The position numbers and the translations under genes were made by a program. From the NCBI GenBank assembly GCA_019639075.1, contig JAHBSO010000016.1:1-51607 (forward strand): DNA of 51,607 bases, in the 5' to 3' direction. Below are positions 9,801 through 16,164 of the stretch, piece by piece. This DNA is from Actinomycetota bacterium (lineage in GTDB: Bacteria > Actinomycetota > Acidimicrobiia > Acidimicrobiales > Iamiaceae). The notes beneath the pieces were generated by a model. It was not told the origin of the DNA, made no database searches, and saw only the letters and a list, made by a program, of their open reading frames with translations. Each line of letters starts with the position of its first letter. Positions within the stretch are counted from its first letter, which is position 1.

Positions 9801-10069
9801 TCGATGAGGGCGACGTCGACGTGGGGCAGCGTGGGCAGGACGTTCAGGCTGAGGTCCCGGTGGAAGACGTAGCGCCCCGGGAACTCGTGCTCGTGCTCCT
9901 CGGGGTCGAACTGCGGCAGCGGGTCGATGACGTGGAGCTCGCTGTCCGGCCCGAGCTGGTCGAACATGAGGGCGGTCGTCTCGCCCCGGAGCGCGCCGAT
10001 CTCGAGGACCCGTCGGGCTTTGGCGGCTTTCACCAGCGGTGCGATGACCGGACCCCAGAACGGGTACAT
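6800..10069 (-). CDS. Four-domain protein: SAM methyltransferase, TylF-like, GT2, CmcI-like
   Basis: 1089 residues from ATG 10069, preceded by AGGGAG six bases upstream. Domain 1 (about 1-290) is a Methyltransf_24-like enzyme with VLEIGALRGET, VIDPLPQFD, ALIDGDHNWYTVYHEL and LHDVAWPYG; it looks intact. Domain 2 (about 335-545) is TylF-like: VDCGVGRGGSG is kept, but the metal-site segments read RVGIDAA and VIVEGVG. Domain 3 is GT2 from about 564 (IDLSVIVVFYNMAR) with VVDNGS, MIDGAH near 659, GGGYAN and GEGSFHQFHGG. Domain 4 (about 905-1089) is CmcI-like, with FLGLGA where the metal Asp is expected and VVENT. Same length and spacing as 26841-30110. First gene of an operon with a sulfotransferase and an acyltransferase. 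Inferred to add and modify a terminal or branch sugar. Confidence 0.87.
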   Translation of the reverse strand: MYPFWGPVIAPLVKAAKARRVLEIGALRGETTALMFDQLGPDSELHVIDPLPQFDPEEHEHEFPGRYVFHRDLSLNVLPTLPHVDVALIDGDHNWYTVYHELKALDATSKAVGEPLPLCILHDVAWPYGHRDLYYEPSQIPDEFRQEWRREGIVPGFYRLQPQGGANAELANALDGGGPRNGVMCALEDFLAEHDKPYRMLVLPFYFGLAIVVEEERLARTPEIGKILDAIDTRDGWLRMVKVSERIRVDSVVYEHNTLRTTDRRIDDHRSRYLKILKDALLDRHYLDDEIRVEYLSSLPEGTPPDLGLLRDPPRTLWFRYRRLAANREAGRSTDEPVGRASFPFADTGRIALDHLEATVRRLADDGVAGDLVDCGVGRGGSGILMRGALEAFEIPDRTVWMVDPYVASEPGGTDGDHVSRARLRADLNQVRDGFDRFDLLDDRVRFLQGRYADVLADAPIGPIALLRVGIDAAFDLVTVLRSFLPHMAPGGVVIVEGVGRDIIAERLETARRRLGLQAAFERVDWNNVAWQISEVPTELPAEEEPSAPLQRTPLLGPPEQDQIDLSVIVVFYNMARESARTLRSLSRSYQRGIDDLDYEVLVVDNGSDPDQRLDPAEVASYGPEFRLITIDDAHPSPTSALNLGLAESRGAAVAVMIDGAHVLTPGVFKWATEAMRLYEPAIVGIQQWYVGPGQQGDAQQAGYDQVAEDTLFKTIRWPTDGYRLFEIGHFIGDRDWFDGMVESNCLFIPRAVLEQIGAFDDSFDMPGGGYANLDLWERLHHHPGITPTSVLGEGSFHQFHGGTTTNVADEAVRRDRVFSYGQHFRDQRGRGLQGLAKPIHYVGAMETKAARRTRSRREIQLSFGRDRDPVADTVTAPQPVPEEIKFAAIEALWDNQAWREATWLGRPVARFPTDLHAYQELIASTRPDVVVLVGDDDALGGRAAFVASIQDQIDHGRTIAVGTAEDADRPEHDRITYITGHGEDPAIVEQVAKLVGDDGAMVFLGLGAKERVVQAFDAYAPLVPVDGYVVVENTVVNGRPAAPDFGPGPHEAVADLLSIRHGFVPDPAYERYTVTFNKHGYLRRTAAG

Positions 10070-10245
10070 CCGCGACTCCCTCGTCGATGCGGGCGTGGAA
10101 CGGCGAGAACCGTAGCCGCGGCGGATCGGGGCCGTCGGGCGCCTCGGACCGGCCCGGGGCGCGGTTGCCCGGTCGCCGGACCGCGGGTACAAACTCGGTG
10201 CGTGTCCGACCGTCGGAGAAGGGTCCAGCAGGCCCGGGAGGCTTC
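10070..10245. promoter_or_regulatory. Divergent promoter region (modular protein / PhyH dioxygenase)
   Basis: On the plus strand TTGCCC (10165-10170) is followed after exactly 17 bases by TACAAA (10188-10193), the best sigma-70-like pair in the window, serving the gene at 10246. On the minus strand a -10-like TACGGT lies at 10114-10109, about 39 bases before the ATG at 10069. Confidence 0.5.
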
Positions 10246-11286
10246 ATGACCGCTGTGGATCCGGATCCCACCTCGTCCGAGGACGTCGATCGGGCCCTGG
10301 CCGAGGCCGACGCGCTGGCGGCGGCGGGCGACCACCTGGCGGCCATCGAACGCCTGTCGGCGCTGAGCCGGGTCAGTCCCGACGGCCGCCTCCTCCACCG
10401 GCTCCTCGACCTGCGCCACGCCGCGACCGCCGACCTGTCGGTGACCCCCCGAGACCCGTGGCCCCCGCAGTACGACGATCCGTTCCCCGACGTGGTCGGC
10501 CGCCCGCCGGAGATCGACGCCGCCGACCTGACCGGGTCGGTCCTCGGCGCTGCGGTGCAGCACCACGGCAGCCTGATCGTGCGCGGCCTCTTCGACCGGC
10601 GCCAGGTCGGTGCCTGCAAGCGGGCGATCGACGAGGTGCAGCGCCACCGCGACGCCGACGGCACCCTCCCGGGCGCCCGCCGCTGGTTCCGCCCCTGGCA
10701 GTCCGGCGAGTTCCTCGACGCGGTGCTGCGCAACCAGGTGTGGCAGCAGGGCGGCACCTGGTTGGCCGATTCACCCGGGGCCACCGAGCTCGTGCTCCGT
10801 TCGCTGGGCGACAGCGGCGCGCTGGACGCCATCACCGAGCACTTCGGCGAGCGTCCGCTGTTCTCGCTCCAGAAGTCCACGTTGCGCAGGTCCAAGCCCG
10901 AGCTGCGCCTTGCGGCCTGGCACCAGGACGGTTCGTTCCTGGGCGACGACGCCCGCGCCATGAACGTCTGGGTCGCGCTCACCCCGTGCGGCGGCACCCG
11001 GCCGACCCCGGGGCTCGAGATCGTCGGGAGTCGGATCGATGAGATCCTCCCCCAGGACGGCGGGCTCGTGCAGTCCTCGATCAGCGACGCGACCGTGCTC
11101 GCGGCGGCCGGCGACCACCCACCGCTGTGCCCGGAGTTCGAGCCCGGCGATGCCCTCCTGTTCGACGAGCGGATGGCGCACCGGTCCCACCTGTCGGAGG
11201 GCATGACCGAGTTCCGCTACGCCATCGAGTGCTGGTTCTTCGCGCCGGCGAACTTCGCCGACGACTACCAGGCGTTCCTCTCCTAG
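10246..11286 (+). CDS. PhyH-type Fe(II)/2-oxoglutarate dioxygenase
   Basis: 346 residues. ATG 10246 has GGGAGG upstream. The iron-binding HxD is in AWHQDGSFLG (His near 226, Asp near 228), the distal His is in ERMAHRSH (near 312), and an Arg follows in EFRYAIECWFF, as expected of phytanoyl-CoA dioxygenase relatives. The first 65 residues form a helical extension with a tetratricopeptide-like rhythm (ALAEADALAAAGDHLAAIERL), also present in the paralog at 23229. The catalytic domain is about 80-346. In glycan loci such enzymes may oxidise a sugar or lipid, but the substrate is not deducible here. It converges on the wecE gene with a hairpin in between. Confidence 0.85.
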   Translation: MTAVDPDPTSSEDVDRALAEADALAAAGDHLAAIERLSALSRVSPDGRLLHRLLDLRHAATADLSVTPRDPWPPQYDDPFPDVVGRPPEIDAADLTGSVLGAAVQHHGSLIVRGLFDRRQVGACKRAIDEVQRHRDADGTLPGARRWFRPWQSGEFLDAVLRNQVWQQGGTWLADSPGATELVLRSLGDSGALDAITEHFGERPLFSLQKSTLRRSKPELRLAAWHQDGSFLGDDARAMNVWVALTPCGGTRPTPGLEIVGSRIDEILPQDGGLVQSSISDATVLAAAGDHPPLCPEFEPGDALLFDERMAHRSHLSEGMTEFRYAIECWFFAPANFADDYQAFLS

Positions 11287-11295
11287 CGACCGGTC

Positions 11296-11316
11296 GCCGG
11301 GCGTCTACCGCCCGGC
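11296..11316. terminator. Hairpin between convergent genes
   Basis: GCCGGGCG (11296-11303) and CGCCCGGC (11309-11316) form a perfect 8-bp stem around loop TCTAC. It spans the end of wecE and lies 10 bases past the dioxygenase stop. A perfect 12-base palindrome, GCGACCGGTCGC, lies just upstream at 11286-11297. No T-tract is present, so this is a candidate bidirectional terminator only. Confidence 0.45.
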
Positions 11317-12498
11317 CGCGGCGCGGAGGAACGCGTCGACCGCGCGGTCCAGGTCGTCGTCGGTCAGGTCGTTGAAGAACGGGAGGCGCAGCAGGCGCCC
11401 GCTCACGTCGTCGGTGACCGGGCACTCGACGCTGCGGGCGGCCACCCGTCGGCCGTGGGGGGAGGAGTGCAACGGCACGTAGTGGAACGTGCTGTTGACC
11501 CCTTGGACGTGCATCTGCTCGAGCACGTGGTCCCGGCGGGCCCGGTCCGGGAGCAGCACGTGGAACATGTGGTACGCCGGGCCACGGTCGTCGGGGACGA
11601 CCGGGAGCTGGTAGCCGAGCTCCTCGGCCCGGTCGCCGAGGCGCTCCAGGTAGCGGTCGAACACGTGGCGCCGGCGGTCGAGGATCCAGTCCCGGCGCTC
11701 GAGCTGGGCGGTCAGGTAGGCGGCGAGCACGTCGGACAACCCGAACGACGAGCCGGTGTCCTGCCAGGAGTACTTGTCGACCTGGCCGAGCAGGAACGCG
11801 GTGCGGTCGGTGCCCTTCTGGTACACGACGTGGGCCCGGTCGACGTCCGCGGGGTCGTTGACCAGCAGCGCGCCGCCCTCGCCGCAGATGAAGTTCTTCG
11901 TCTCGTGGAAGCTCAGCGTCGAGAAGCGGCCCCGTGATCCGAGGGGGGTGCCCCGGTACGAGCCGTAGAGGCCGTGGGCGTTGTCCTCGACCAGCTCGGC
12001 CCGGGGCCACGCCCGGAGCACCTCGCTGATGCCGTCGAGGTCGCAGCCGACACCGGAGTAGTGGATCGGCACGACGGCCCGGACGGTGTCGTCCATGAGC
12101 TCGGCGAGGTGGCGCGGGTCGAGCCCGAGGGTGTCGGCTTCGATGTCGCAGAACAGGATGCGGGCGCCCTGGCGGACGAACGCGAGCGCGGTGGTGACGA
12201 AGCCGAACGACGGCACCACGACCGTGTCGCCCGGTTCGATGTCGAGCAGGAGCGCCGACATCTCGAGCGCCGCGGTGCACGACGTGGTGAGCAGCACCTC
12301 CTGGGCGCCGGTGGCCGCGCGCAGGATCTCCGACGCCCGGGCCGAGAACGGGCCCTCGGCGGAGGTGTGGCCCTGGGTGATGGCCTGGTGCATCAGCTCG
12401 ACCTCACGGCCGACGATGCTCGGTCGGTTGAACGGGATGGGTTCGGGGTCGGTGCCGGCGACCGCGCCCGGGGTGTCGATCTCGCTCGTGTCGTCCAT
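11305..12498 (-). CDS. wecE: WecE-like dTDP-4-dehydro-6-deoxyglucose aminotransferase
   Basis: 397 residues, PLP-dependent DegT/DnrJ/EryC1/StrS family. Motifs match WecE/RffA closely: PFNRPSIVG at the N terminus, SCTAALEMSALLLDI, VHYSGVGC, VEDNAHG (PLP-binding Asp), SFHETKNF with the Schiff-base Lys, GEGGALL, and GQVDKYSWQDTGSSFGLSD. The family converts dTDP-4-keto-6-deoxy-D-glucose to the 4-amino sugar using glutamate; RmlA and RmlB at 31647-34328 can supply the substrate. ATG 12498 has AGGGA upstream. It lies 87 bases downstream of a same-strand putative glycosyltransferase and may be cotranscribed with it. No N-acetyltransferase of the WecD type is next to it. Confidence 0.85.
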   Translation of the reverse strand: MDDTSEIDTPGAVAGTDPEPIPFNRPSIVGREVELMHQAITQGHTSAEGPFSARASEILRAATGAQEVLLTTSCTAALEMSALLLDIEPGDTVVVPSFGFVTTALAFVRQGARILFCDIEADTLGLDPRHLAELMDDTVRAVVPIHYSGVGCDLDGISEVLRAWPRAELVEDNAHGLYGSYRGTPLGSRGRFSTLSFHETKNFICGEGGALLVNDPADVDRAHVVYQKGTDRTAFLLGQVDKYSWQDTGSSFGLSDVLAAYLTAQLERRDWILDRRRHVFDRYLERLGDRAEELGYQLPVVPDDRGPAYHMFHVLLPDRARRDHVLEQMHVQGVNSTFHYVPLHSSPHGRRVAARSVECPVTDDVSGRLLRLPFFNDLTDDDLDRAVDAFLRAAAGR

Positions 12499-12585
12499 GT
12501 CGTCCCTGCAGTGGTCCTCGCCGGTCGGAGGTGTCGCCTCGCCCCGGGCGCCCCGATGCTGCCCCAGATCGGGCCCCGGCGCTGG

Positions 12586-13623
12586 TCACCCGCCGACCGG
12601 GCCGTCCTCGGGTGATGGCGGGGGCAGCGTGGCCAGGGCGGTTCGGAGGCGGTGCACCCGGTCGGCCAGGAACGGGGTGAGCCCGTCCGGTGGGGGCGGC
12701 AGGGGCTTGCCGCGCGACTGGGCCCGGAGGAAGCGGGCCGCCTGGCCCGCGATCAGGAAGCGGGGACCCTGGCCCTCCCAGATGTCCCAGCGGTCGTGCT
12801 GGCCCCACTCGCGCTGGAGCGAGCCGTCCTCGCCGACCGTCGGCTGCGGTGGGGCGAGGAAGTGGGCGAGGCCGCCCACGTGCACGAGCGCGTCGAGGTC
12901 TTCGTGCACGAGGCCGTAGCCGTCGCCCTGGAGGAGGATGTTCACCACCTTGCCCGTGTCGTAGATCCAGAAGGAGCGGCCGAGCTCCTCGAGGCGACGG
13001 CGGGTCGTGTCCGCGATGTCGTTGCCGGCCGTCGAGAAGCCGACGCCCCAGCGGTCCATGGTGGCCAGCAGCGGCTCGCGTCGGTAGATGGCCAGGTGCG
13101 GGCTGCCGAACACGAAGCCGTCCTGGTCGTAGAAGAACTCGCCGGAGACGCCGATGTTGTCCGCGGGGCGCACGTTGTCGGCGCTCCAGAGCTCGACCCC
13201 GGAGGTCACCGCGGCCCGCCCCCGGAGCAGGTCGAGGAAGCGGTCGATGAACGGGCCGGTGGCCAGGATGTCGGGGTCGAGGAGCCCGAAGAGCGCGCCG
13301 TCGTCCTGCTCGCGCACGACGAGGTCGAGGCAGTCGCCGTGGCGCAGCATGCGGTCGGTCGACACCACCCGCACGTCGACGACCGAGCCGGGGCGGGCGG
13401 TCGCGTACGCCTCCATGGCGGTGACCTCCTCGGGCGGGCAGGCGTTCGCCAGGAACCGGAGGCGGACCTTCTCGTGGGCGAGGATCGAGTCGGTGAACCG
13501 GTGCAGGGCCGAGAACACCGTCCCGGTCCACACGACGTTGAACACCAGGTCGTCGACGTGGACGTCGGCGTCCAGGTCGACGTCGACGTCCACGTCCGAG
13601 CGGTCGGGCACGGACATCGGCAC
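12586..13623 (-). CDS. Putative glycosyltransferase of a paralogous divergent pair
   Basis: 345 residues from GTG 13623, chosen because a -10-like TACGAT ends exactly six bases upstream (leaderless pattern); ATG 13617 is in frame. I do not recognise a named family. The fold looks GT-A-like: an N-terminal VFNVVWTGTVF strand, RFLANACPPEE, then LLDPDIL with a DPD (possible metal site), EFFYDQDGFVFGSPHLAIY and HVGGLAHFL. The neighbouring gene on the other strand shares all these motifs. The first 25 residues are an acidic Asp-Val run encoded by a short repeat. There is no signal peptide or membrane helix. Glycosyl transfer is inferred from DPD and the context; another sugar-binding role is possible. 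Confidence 0.65.
   Translation of the reverse strand: MPMSVPDRSDVDVDVDLDADVHVDDLVFNVVWTGTVFSALHRFTDSILAHEKVRLRFLANACPPEEVTAMEAYATARPGSVVDVRVVSTDRMLRHGDCLDLVVREQDDGALFGLLDPDILATGPFIDRFLDLLRGRAAVTSGVELWSADNVRPADNIGVSGEFFYDQDGFVFGSPHLAIYRREPLLATMDRWGVGFSTAGNDIADTTRRRLEELGRSFWIYDTGKVVNILLQGDGYGLVHEDLDALVHVGGLAHFLAPPQPTVGEDGSLQREWGQHDRWDIWEGQGPRFLIAGQAARFLRAQSRGKPLPPPPDGLTPFLADRVHRLRTALATLPPPSPEDGPVGG
13551..13597. repeat. Short GACGTC-type repeat encoding an Asp-Val run
   Basis: A degenerate six-base repeat (gacgtc/gtcgac variants) inside the 5-prime end of the 12586-13623 gene. It encodes alternating Asp-Val residues (DVDVDVDLDADVHVDD) that the paralog at 13663 lacks, so it is likely a local expansion. 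Confidence 0.6.
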
Positions 13624-13662
13624 GGCTGCATCGTAGGCGGGGCCGATCGCTACCATGCGCCG
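13624..13662. promoter_or_regulatory. Back-to-back leaderless promoters of the paralogous pair
   Basis: Only 39 bases separate the two starts. Minus strand: TACGAT (13635-13630), six bases, then GTG at 13623. Plus strand: TACCAT (13651-13656), six bases, then ATG at 13663. Neither gene has a Shine-Dalgarno sequence. A TANNNT box with a six-base spacer is the known actinobacterial leaderless layout. Confidence 0.6.
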
Positions 13663-14685
13663 ATGGTCGAACCCCTCCCGACGTCCGCGCCGAGAGCCGG
13701 CGGCGAGACCGACCGGCGGGAGGAGGACGTCGTCTGGAACGTCGTGTGGACCGGCGACGTGTTCGACCGCCTGGGCTACTTCGTGGCCAGCCAGATCGCG
13801 CAGAGCCGGAGCCGGTTCCGCTTCGTCGCGAACGGCTGCCCGCCGGCGGAGATCGAGAAGATGGAGGCGTTCCGGGCCGCGCACCCCGACCGGGTGGTCG
13901 AGGTGCTGCCCGTGTACGACGACATGCAGGCCCACGGCGTCGCGCTCGACGCCGTCAGGGCCTGCCGGGACGACGGTCCCTGGTTCGGGATGATCGACCC
14001 CGACATCAAGGCCCTGGCGCCGTTCGTCGACGACCTGTTCGCCCGGATGCCCGTCGGTGGCGCGATCACCTCGGGCAAGGAGATCTGGAGCCGTGACAGC
14101 GTGCTGCCGGCGAACCATCCCGGCCTGGCCGGCGAGTTCTTCTTCAGCAGCGACGGCTTCGTGTTCGGGAGTCCGCACCTCGCGCTCTACTCGAGGGCGG
14201 CGCTGGAGGACACCTGCGACCGGTGGGGGGTGGGCCTCGGTTCGGGCGGACCCGAGCTGCGCGACGACGCGAAGGCGTGCCTGGCCGAGATGGGGTGGAA
14301 CTTCCTCGTCTTCGACACCGCCAAGATCGTGAACCTGCTGCTCCAGGCCGACGGGCACCCGCTCGTCCACCACGACCTCGGCCAGCTCCTGCACGTCGGC
14401 GGCCTCTCCCACTACCTGTTCCCGTCGGGCTACCTGACGAACGACGACGGCTCGGTCGAGGTCGACTGGGCGAAGTGGGGCGACATCGTGGCCGCCCGCC
14501 TGGAGGTCGCCCGCTTCGCCGGCCGGCTGCTGTCGGCGCTCGTCGACGGGGTCGAGCCGCCGATGGTGCCCGTCGTCGACGACGACCACCTCCGGGAGGT
14601 CCTGCCCACGGTCCGCGACGAGATCGCCGACCTGGTCGAGCGGTACCGCGCCGACATGGCGGCCGGCGTCCCGCCGCGGTCCTGA
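13663..14685 (+). CDS. Putative glycosyltransferase, paralog of 12586-13623
   Basis: 340 residues from ATG 13663, which has TACCAT six bases upstream and no Shine-Dalgarno sequence. Shared motifs with its divergent neighbour: VWNVVWTGDVFDRL, RFVANGCPPAEIEKMEAF, GMIDPDIKALAPF (DPD, possible metal site), ITSGKEIWS, GEFFFSSDGFVFGSPHLALY, DRWGVG and HVGGLSHYLFP. I cannot assign a named family. The layout of a nucleotide-like N-terminal half, a central DPD and a hydrophobic strand is compatible with a GT-A glycosyltransferase. Soluble and cytoplasmic by sequence. Followed after 47 bases by a small gene with its own promoter. The inverted duplication suggests the pair acts on related substrates. 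Confidence 0.65.
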   Translation: MVEPLPTSAPRAGGETDRREEDVVWNVVWTGDVFDRLGYFVASQIAQSRSRFRFVANGCPPAEIEKMEAFRAAHPDRVVEVLPVYDDMQAHGVALDAVRACRDDGPWFGMIDPDIKALAPFVDDLFARMPVGGAITSGKEIWSRDSVLPANHPGLAGEFFFSSDGFVFGSPHLALYSRAALEDTCDRWGVGLGSGGPELRDDAKACLAEMGWNFLVFDTAKIVNLLLQADGHPLVHHDLGQLLHVGGLSHYLFPSGYLTNDDGSVEVDWAKWGDIVAARLEVARFAGRLLSALVDGVEPPMVPVVDDDHLREVLPTVRDEIADLVERYRADMAAGVPPRS

Positions 14686-14732
14686 CGTCGTAGACTCGTC
14701 GGGCGAGATCGAGGGACGACCCCGGAGGAACG

Positions 14733-15128
14733 ATGTCCGAGACGGTGATGGTGCCGGTGCCCGAGCAGCACCGCACGGCGTTCCAGACCTGGCTGCTCCA
14801 GAAGACCCTCCGGTCCCAGCTGAACTCGTGGAACCCCGAGAAGATCACTCGGGCCATCGACCGTCTCGAGGAGCTCGATCGGGTCGCCGTGCGGGCGATC
14901 GCGGCGATCAAGGGCGTCTGGGCCGAGGGCGACGAGGTGGCCGCCGAGGTCGGCATCCCGACCGACGAGGTCCTCGAGCGGTTGAACGCCGTCAACGAGG
15001 CGTGCTGGGACGACGACGCTCCCGCCCTGGTGATGATCCAGACCGCCGACCACTCCCGCACCGGCCGCCCTCGCCTGATCGTCGACTCCTCCATCCGGGA
15101 GGACGTCTTCAAGGCGCTGTCGAGCTAG
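14733..15128 (+). CDS. Small protein of unknown function
   Basis: 131 residues, not recognised. ATG 14733 has GGAGG four bases upstream, and a -10-like TAGACT (14691-14696) suggests its own promoter, so it is very likely real. The protein is acidic and mostly helical (AFQTWLLQKTLRSQLNSW; ITRAIDRLEELDRVAVRAIAAI), with a C-terminal part rich in beta residues (LVMIQTADHSRTGRPRLIVD) ending in IREDVFKALSS. No cysteine pair, signal peptide or membrane segment. Its stop overlaps the stop of the convergent GtrB-like gene through the palindrome CTAG. Family and function unknown. Confidence 0.75.
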   Translation: MSETVMVPVPEQHRTAFQTWLLQKTLRSQLNSWNPEKITRAIDRLEELDRVAVRAIAAIKGVWAEGDEVAAEVGIPTDEVLERLNAVNEACWDDDAPALVMIQTADHSRTGRPRLIVDSSIREDVFKALSS

Positions 15129-16096
15129 TCGACGGCGCCTCGTCGGTCGCGCCGTTCCGCGACCCGCACGACATCGCCCACCTGGTCCCGCAACAGGTAG
15201 AGCGGCCGTCGCTTCACCTCGTCGTGGACGCGGGCGAGGTACTCGCCGATGACGCCCAGGACCATCAGCTGGACGCCGCCGAGCAACCCCATCGACACGA
15301 CGATGGACGCCCAACCGGGCACGACGTGGCCGAGCACCTTCGACCCGATCCCGTACAGGACGGCGAGGAACGACAGGCCCGACACCACGAAGCCGAGGGT
15401 CATGGCCATCCGCAACGGCACCGTGGAGAACGACACGATGCCGTCGGCGGCGAACGCCAGCATCCGCCCCATCGAGAACTTGGTCGTACCGGCGTGGCGC
15501 GCATCTCGCTCGTAGTGGACCCCGACCTGGTCGAAGCCCACCCAGGCGAACATGCCCCGCAGGTAGCGTCGGTGCTCCGGCATCGAGATCACGGCATCGG
15601 CGACCCGCCGGTCGACGAGGCGGAAGTCGCCGGCGTCGACGGGGATCTCGACCTCGCTCAGGCGACCCATCAGCCGGTAGAACCAGCGGGCGGTCGTCAC
15701 CTTCACCCTGGACTCGCCGTCGCGCTCGTCGCGCACCGCGTAGACGACGTCGAAGCCCTCCCGCCACTTCCTCACCAGGTCGATCGCGACCTCGGGCGGG
15801 TCCTGGAGGTCGCCGTCCATGATGATCACGGCCTGGCCCGACGCGTGTTCCAGCCCGGCGGTGATGGCCGGCTGGTGACCGAAGTTCCGCGACAGCCGGA
15901 GCGCCCGGAACCTCGGGTCGCGCTCGTGCAGCTCCCGCATCACGTCGAAGGACCCATCGGTGGAACCGTCGTCGACGAGCACGACCTCGCAGTCCCCGCC
16001 GAGCTCGTCCAGCACCGGTGCCAGGCGGTCGGCGAGCGCCGGCAGCGTCTCGCGCTCGTCGAGCACCGGGATCACGAACGAGACGGTCGGTGGCAC
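15125..16096 (-). CDS. GtrB/DPM1-like polyprenyl-phosphate glycosyltransferase
   Basis: 323 residues from GTG 16096, preceded at six bases by a -10-like TACGAT. The GT2 domain has SFVIPVLDERETL, VLVDDGSTDGSF, LSRNFGHQPAITAGL and MDGDLQDPPE (metal site near 92), then GDFRLVDRR, and the gate region YLRGMFAWVGF. Two C-terminal membrane helices lie at about 229-255 and 262-290, ending in GEYLARVHDEVKRRPLY. This is the layout of GtrB, which moves a hexose from UDP- or GDP-sugar to undecaprenyl phosphate at the cytoplasmic face so that a GT-C enzyme can add it outside. The divergent GT-C-like gene at 16165 is a natural partner. Confidence 0.9.
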   Translation of the reverse strand: MPPTVSFVIPVLDERETLPALADRLAPVLDELGGDCEVVLVDDGSTDGSFDVMRELHERDPRFRALRLSRNFGHQPAITAGLEHASGQAVIIMDGDLQDPPEVAIDLVRKWREGFDVVYAVRDERDGESRVKVTTARWFYRLMGRLSEVEIPVDAGDFRLVDRRVADAVISMPEHRRYLRGMFAWVGFDQVGVHYERDARHAGTTKFSMGRMLAFAADGIVSFSTVPLRMAMTLGFVVSGLSFLAVLYGIGSKVLGHVVPGWASIVVSMGLLGGVQLMVLGVIGEYLARVHDEVKRRPLYLLRDQVGDVVRVAERRDRRGAVD

Positions 16097-16164
16097 GGCG
16101 GCATCGTAGGCTGACCCACGCTCGCCGGATCGGAGGGGGAGCGACAGCGCACCGGAGGGAACCG
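16097..16164. promoter_or_regulatory. Divergent region with a leaderless promoter for the GtrB-like gene
   Basis: On the minus strand TACGAT (16108-16103) is followed by six bases and GTG 16096. The surrounding 20 or so bases closely resemble the promoter at 13621-13640. On the plus strand GGAGG (16154-16158) serves the TTG at 16165; no clear plus-strand -10 is visible. Confidence 0.5.

Noticed and set aside
6830..10249. 1139-residue open frame on the plus strand opposite the modular protein
   Set aside because: Composition rich in Val, Gly, Asp and Arg with no recognisable domain; the minus strand carries clear methyltransferase and glycosyltransferase motifs.
16018..16164. Upstream extension of the GT-C-like protein
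   Set aside because: It overlaps the divergent GtrB-like gene and is Arg-rich; TTG 16165 has a strong Shine-Dalgarno and leads directly into the first membrane helix.
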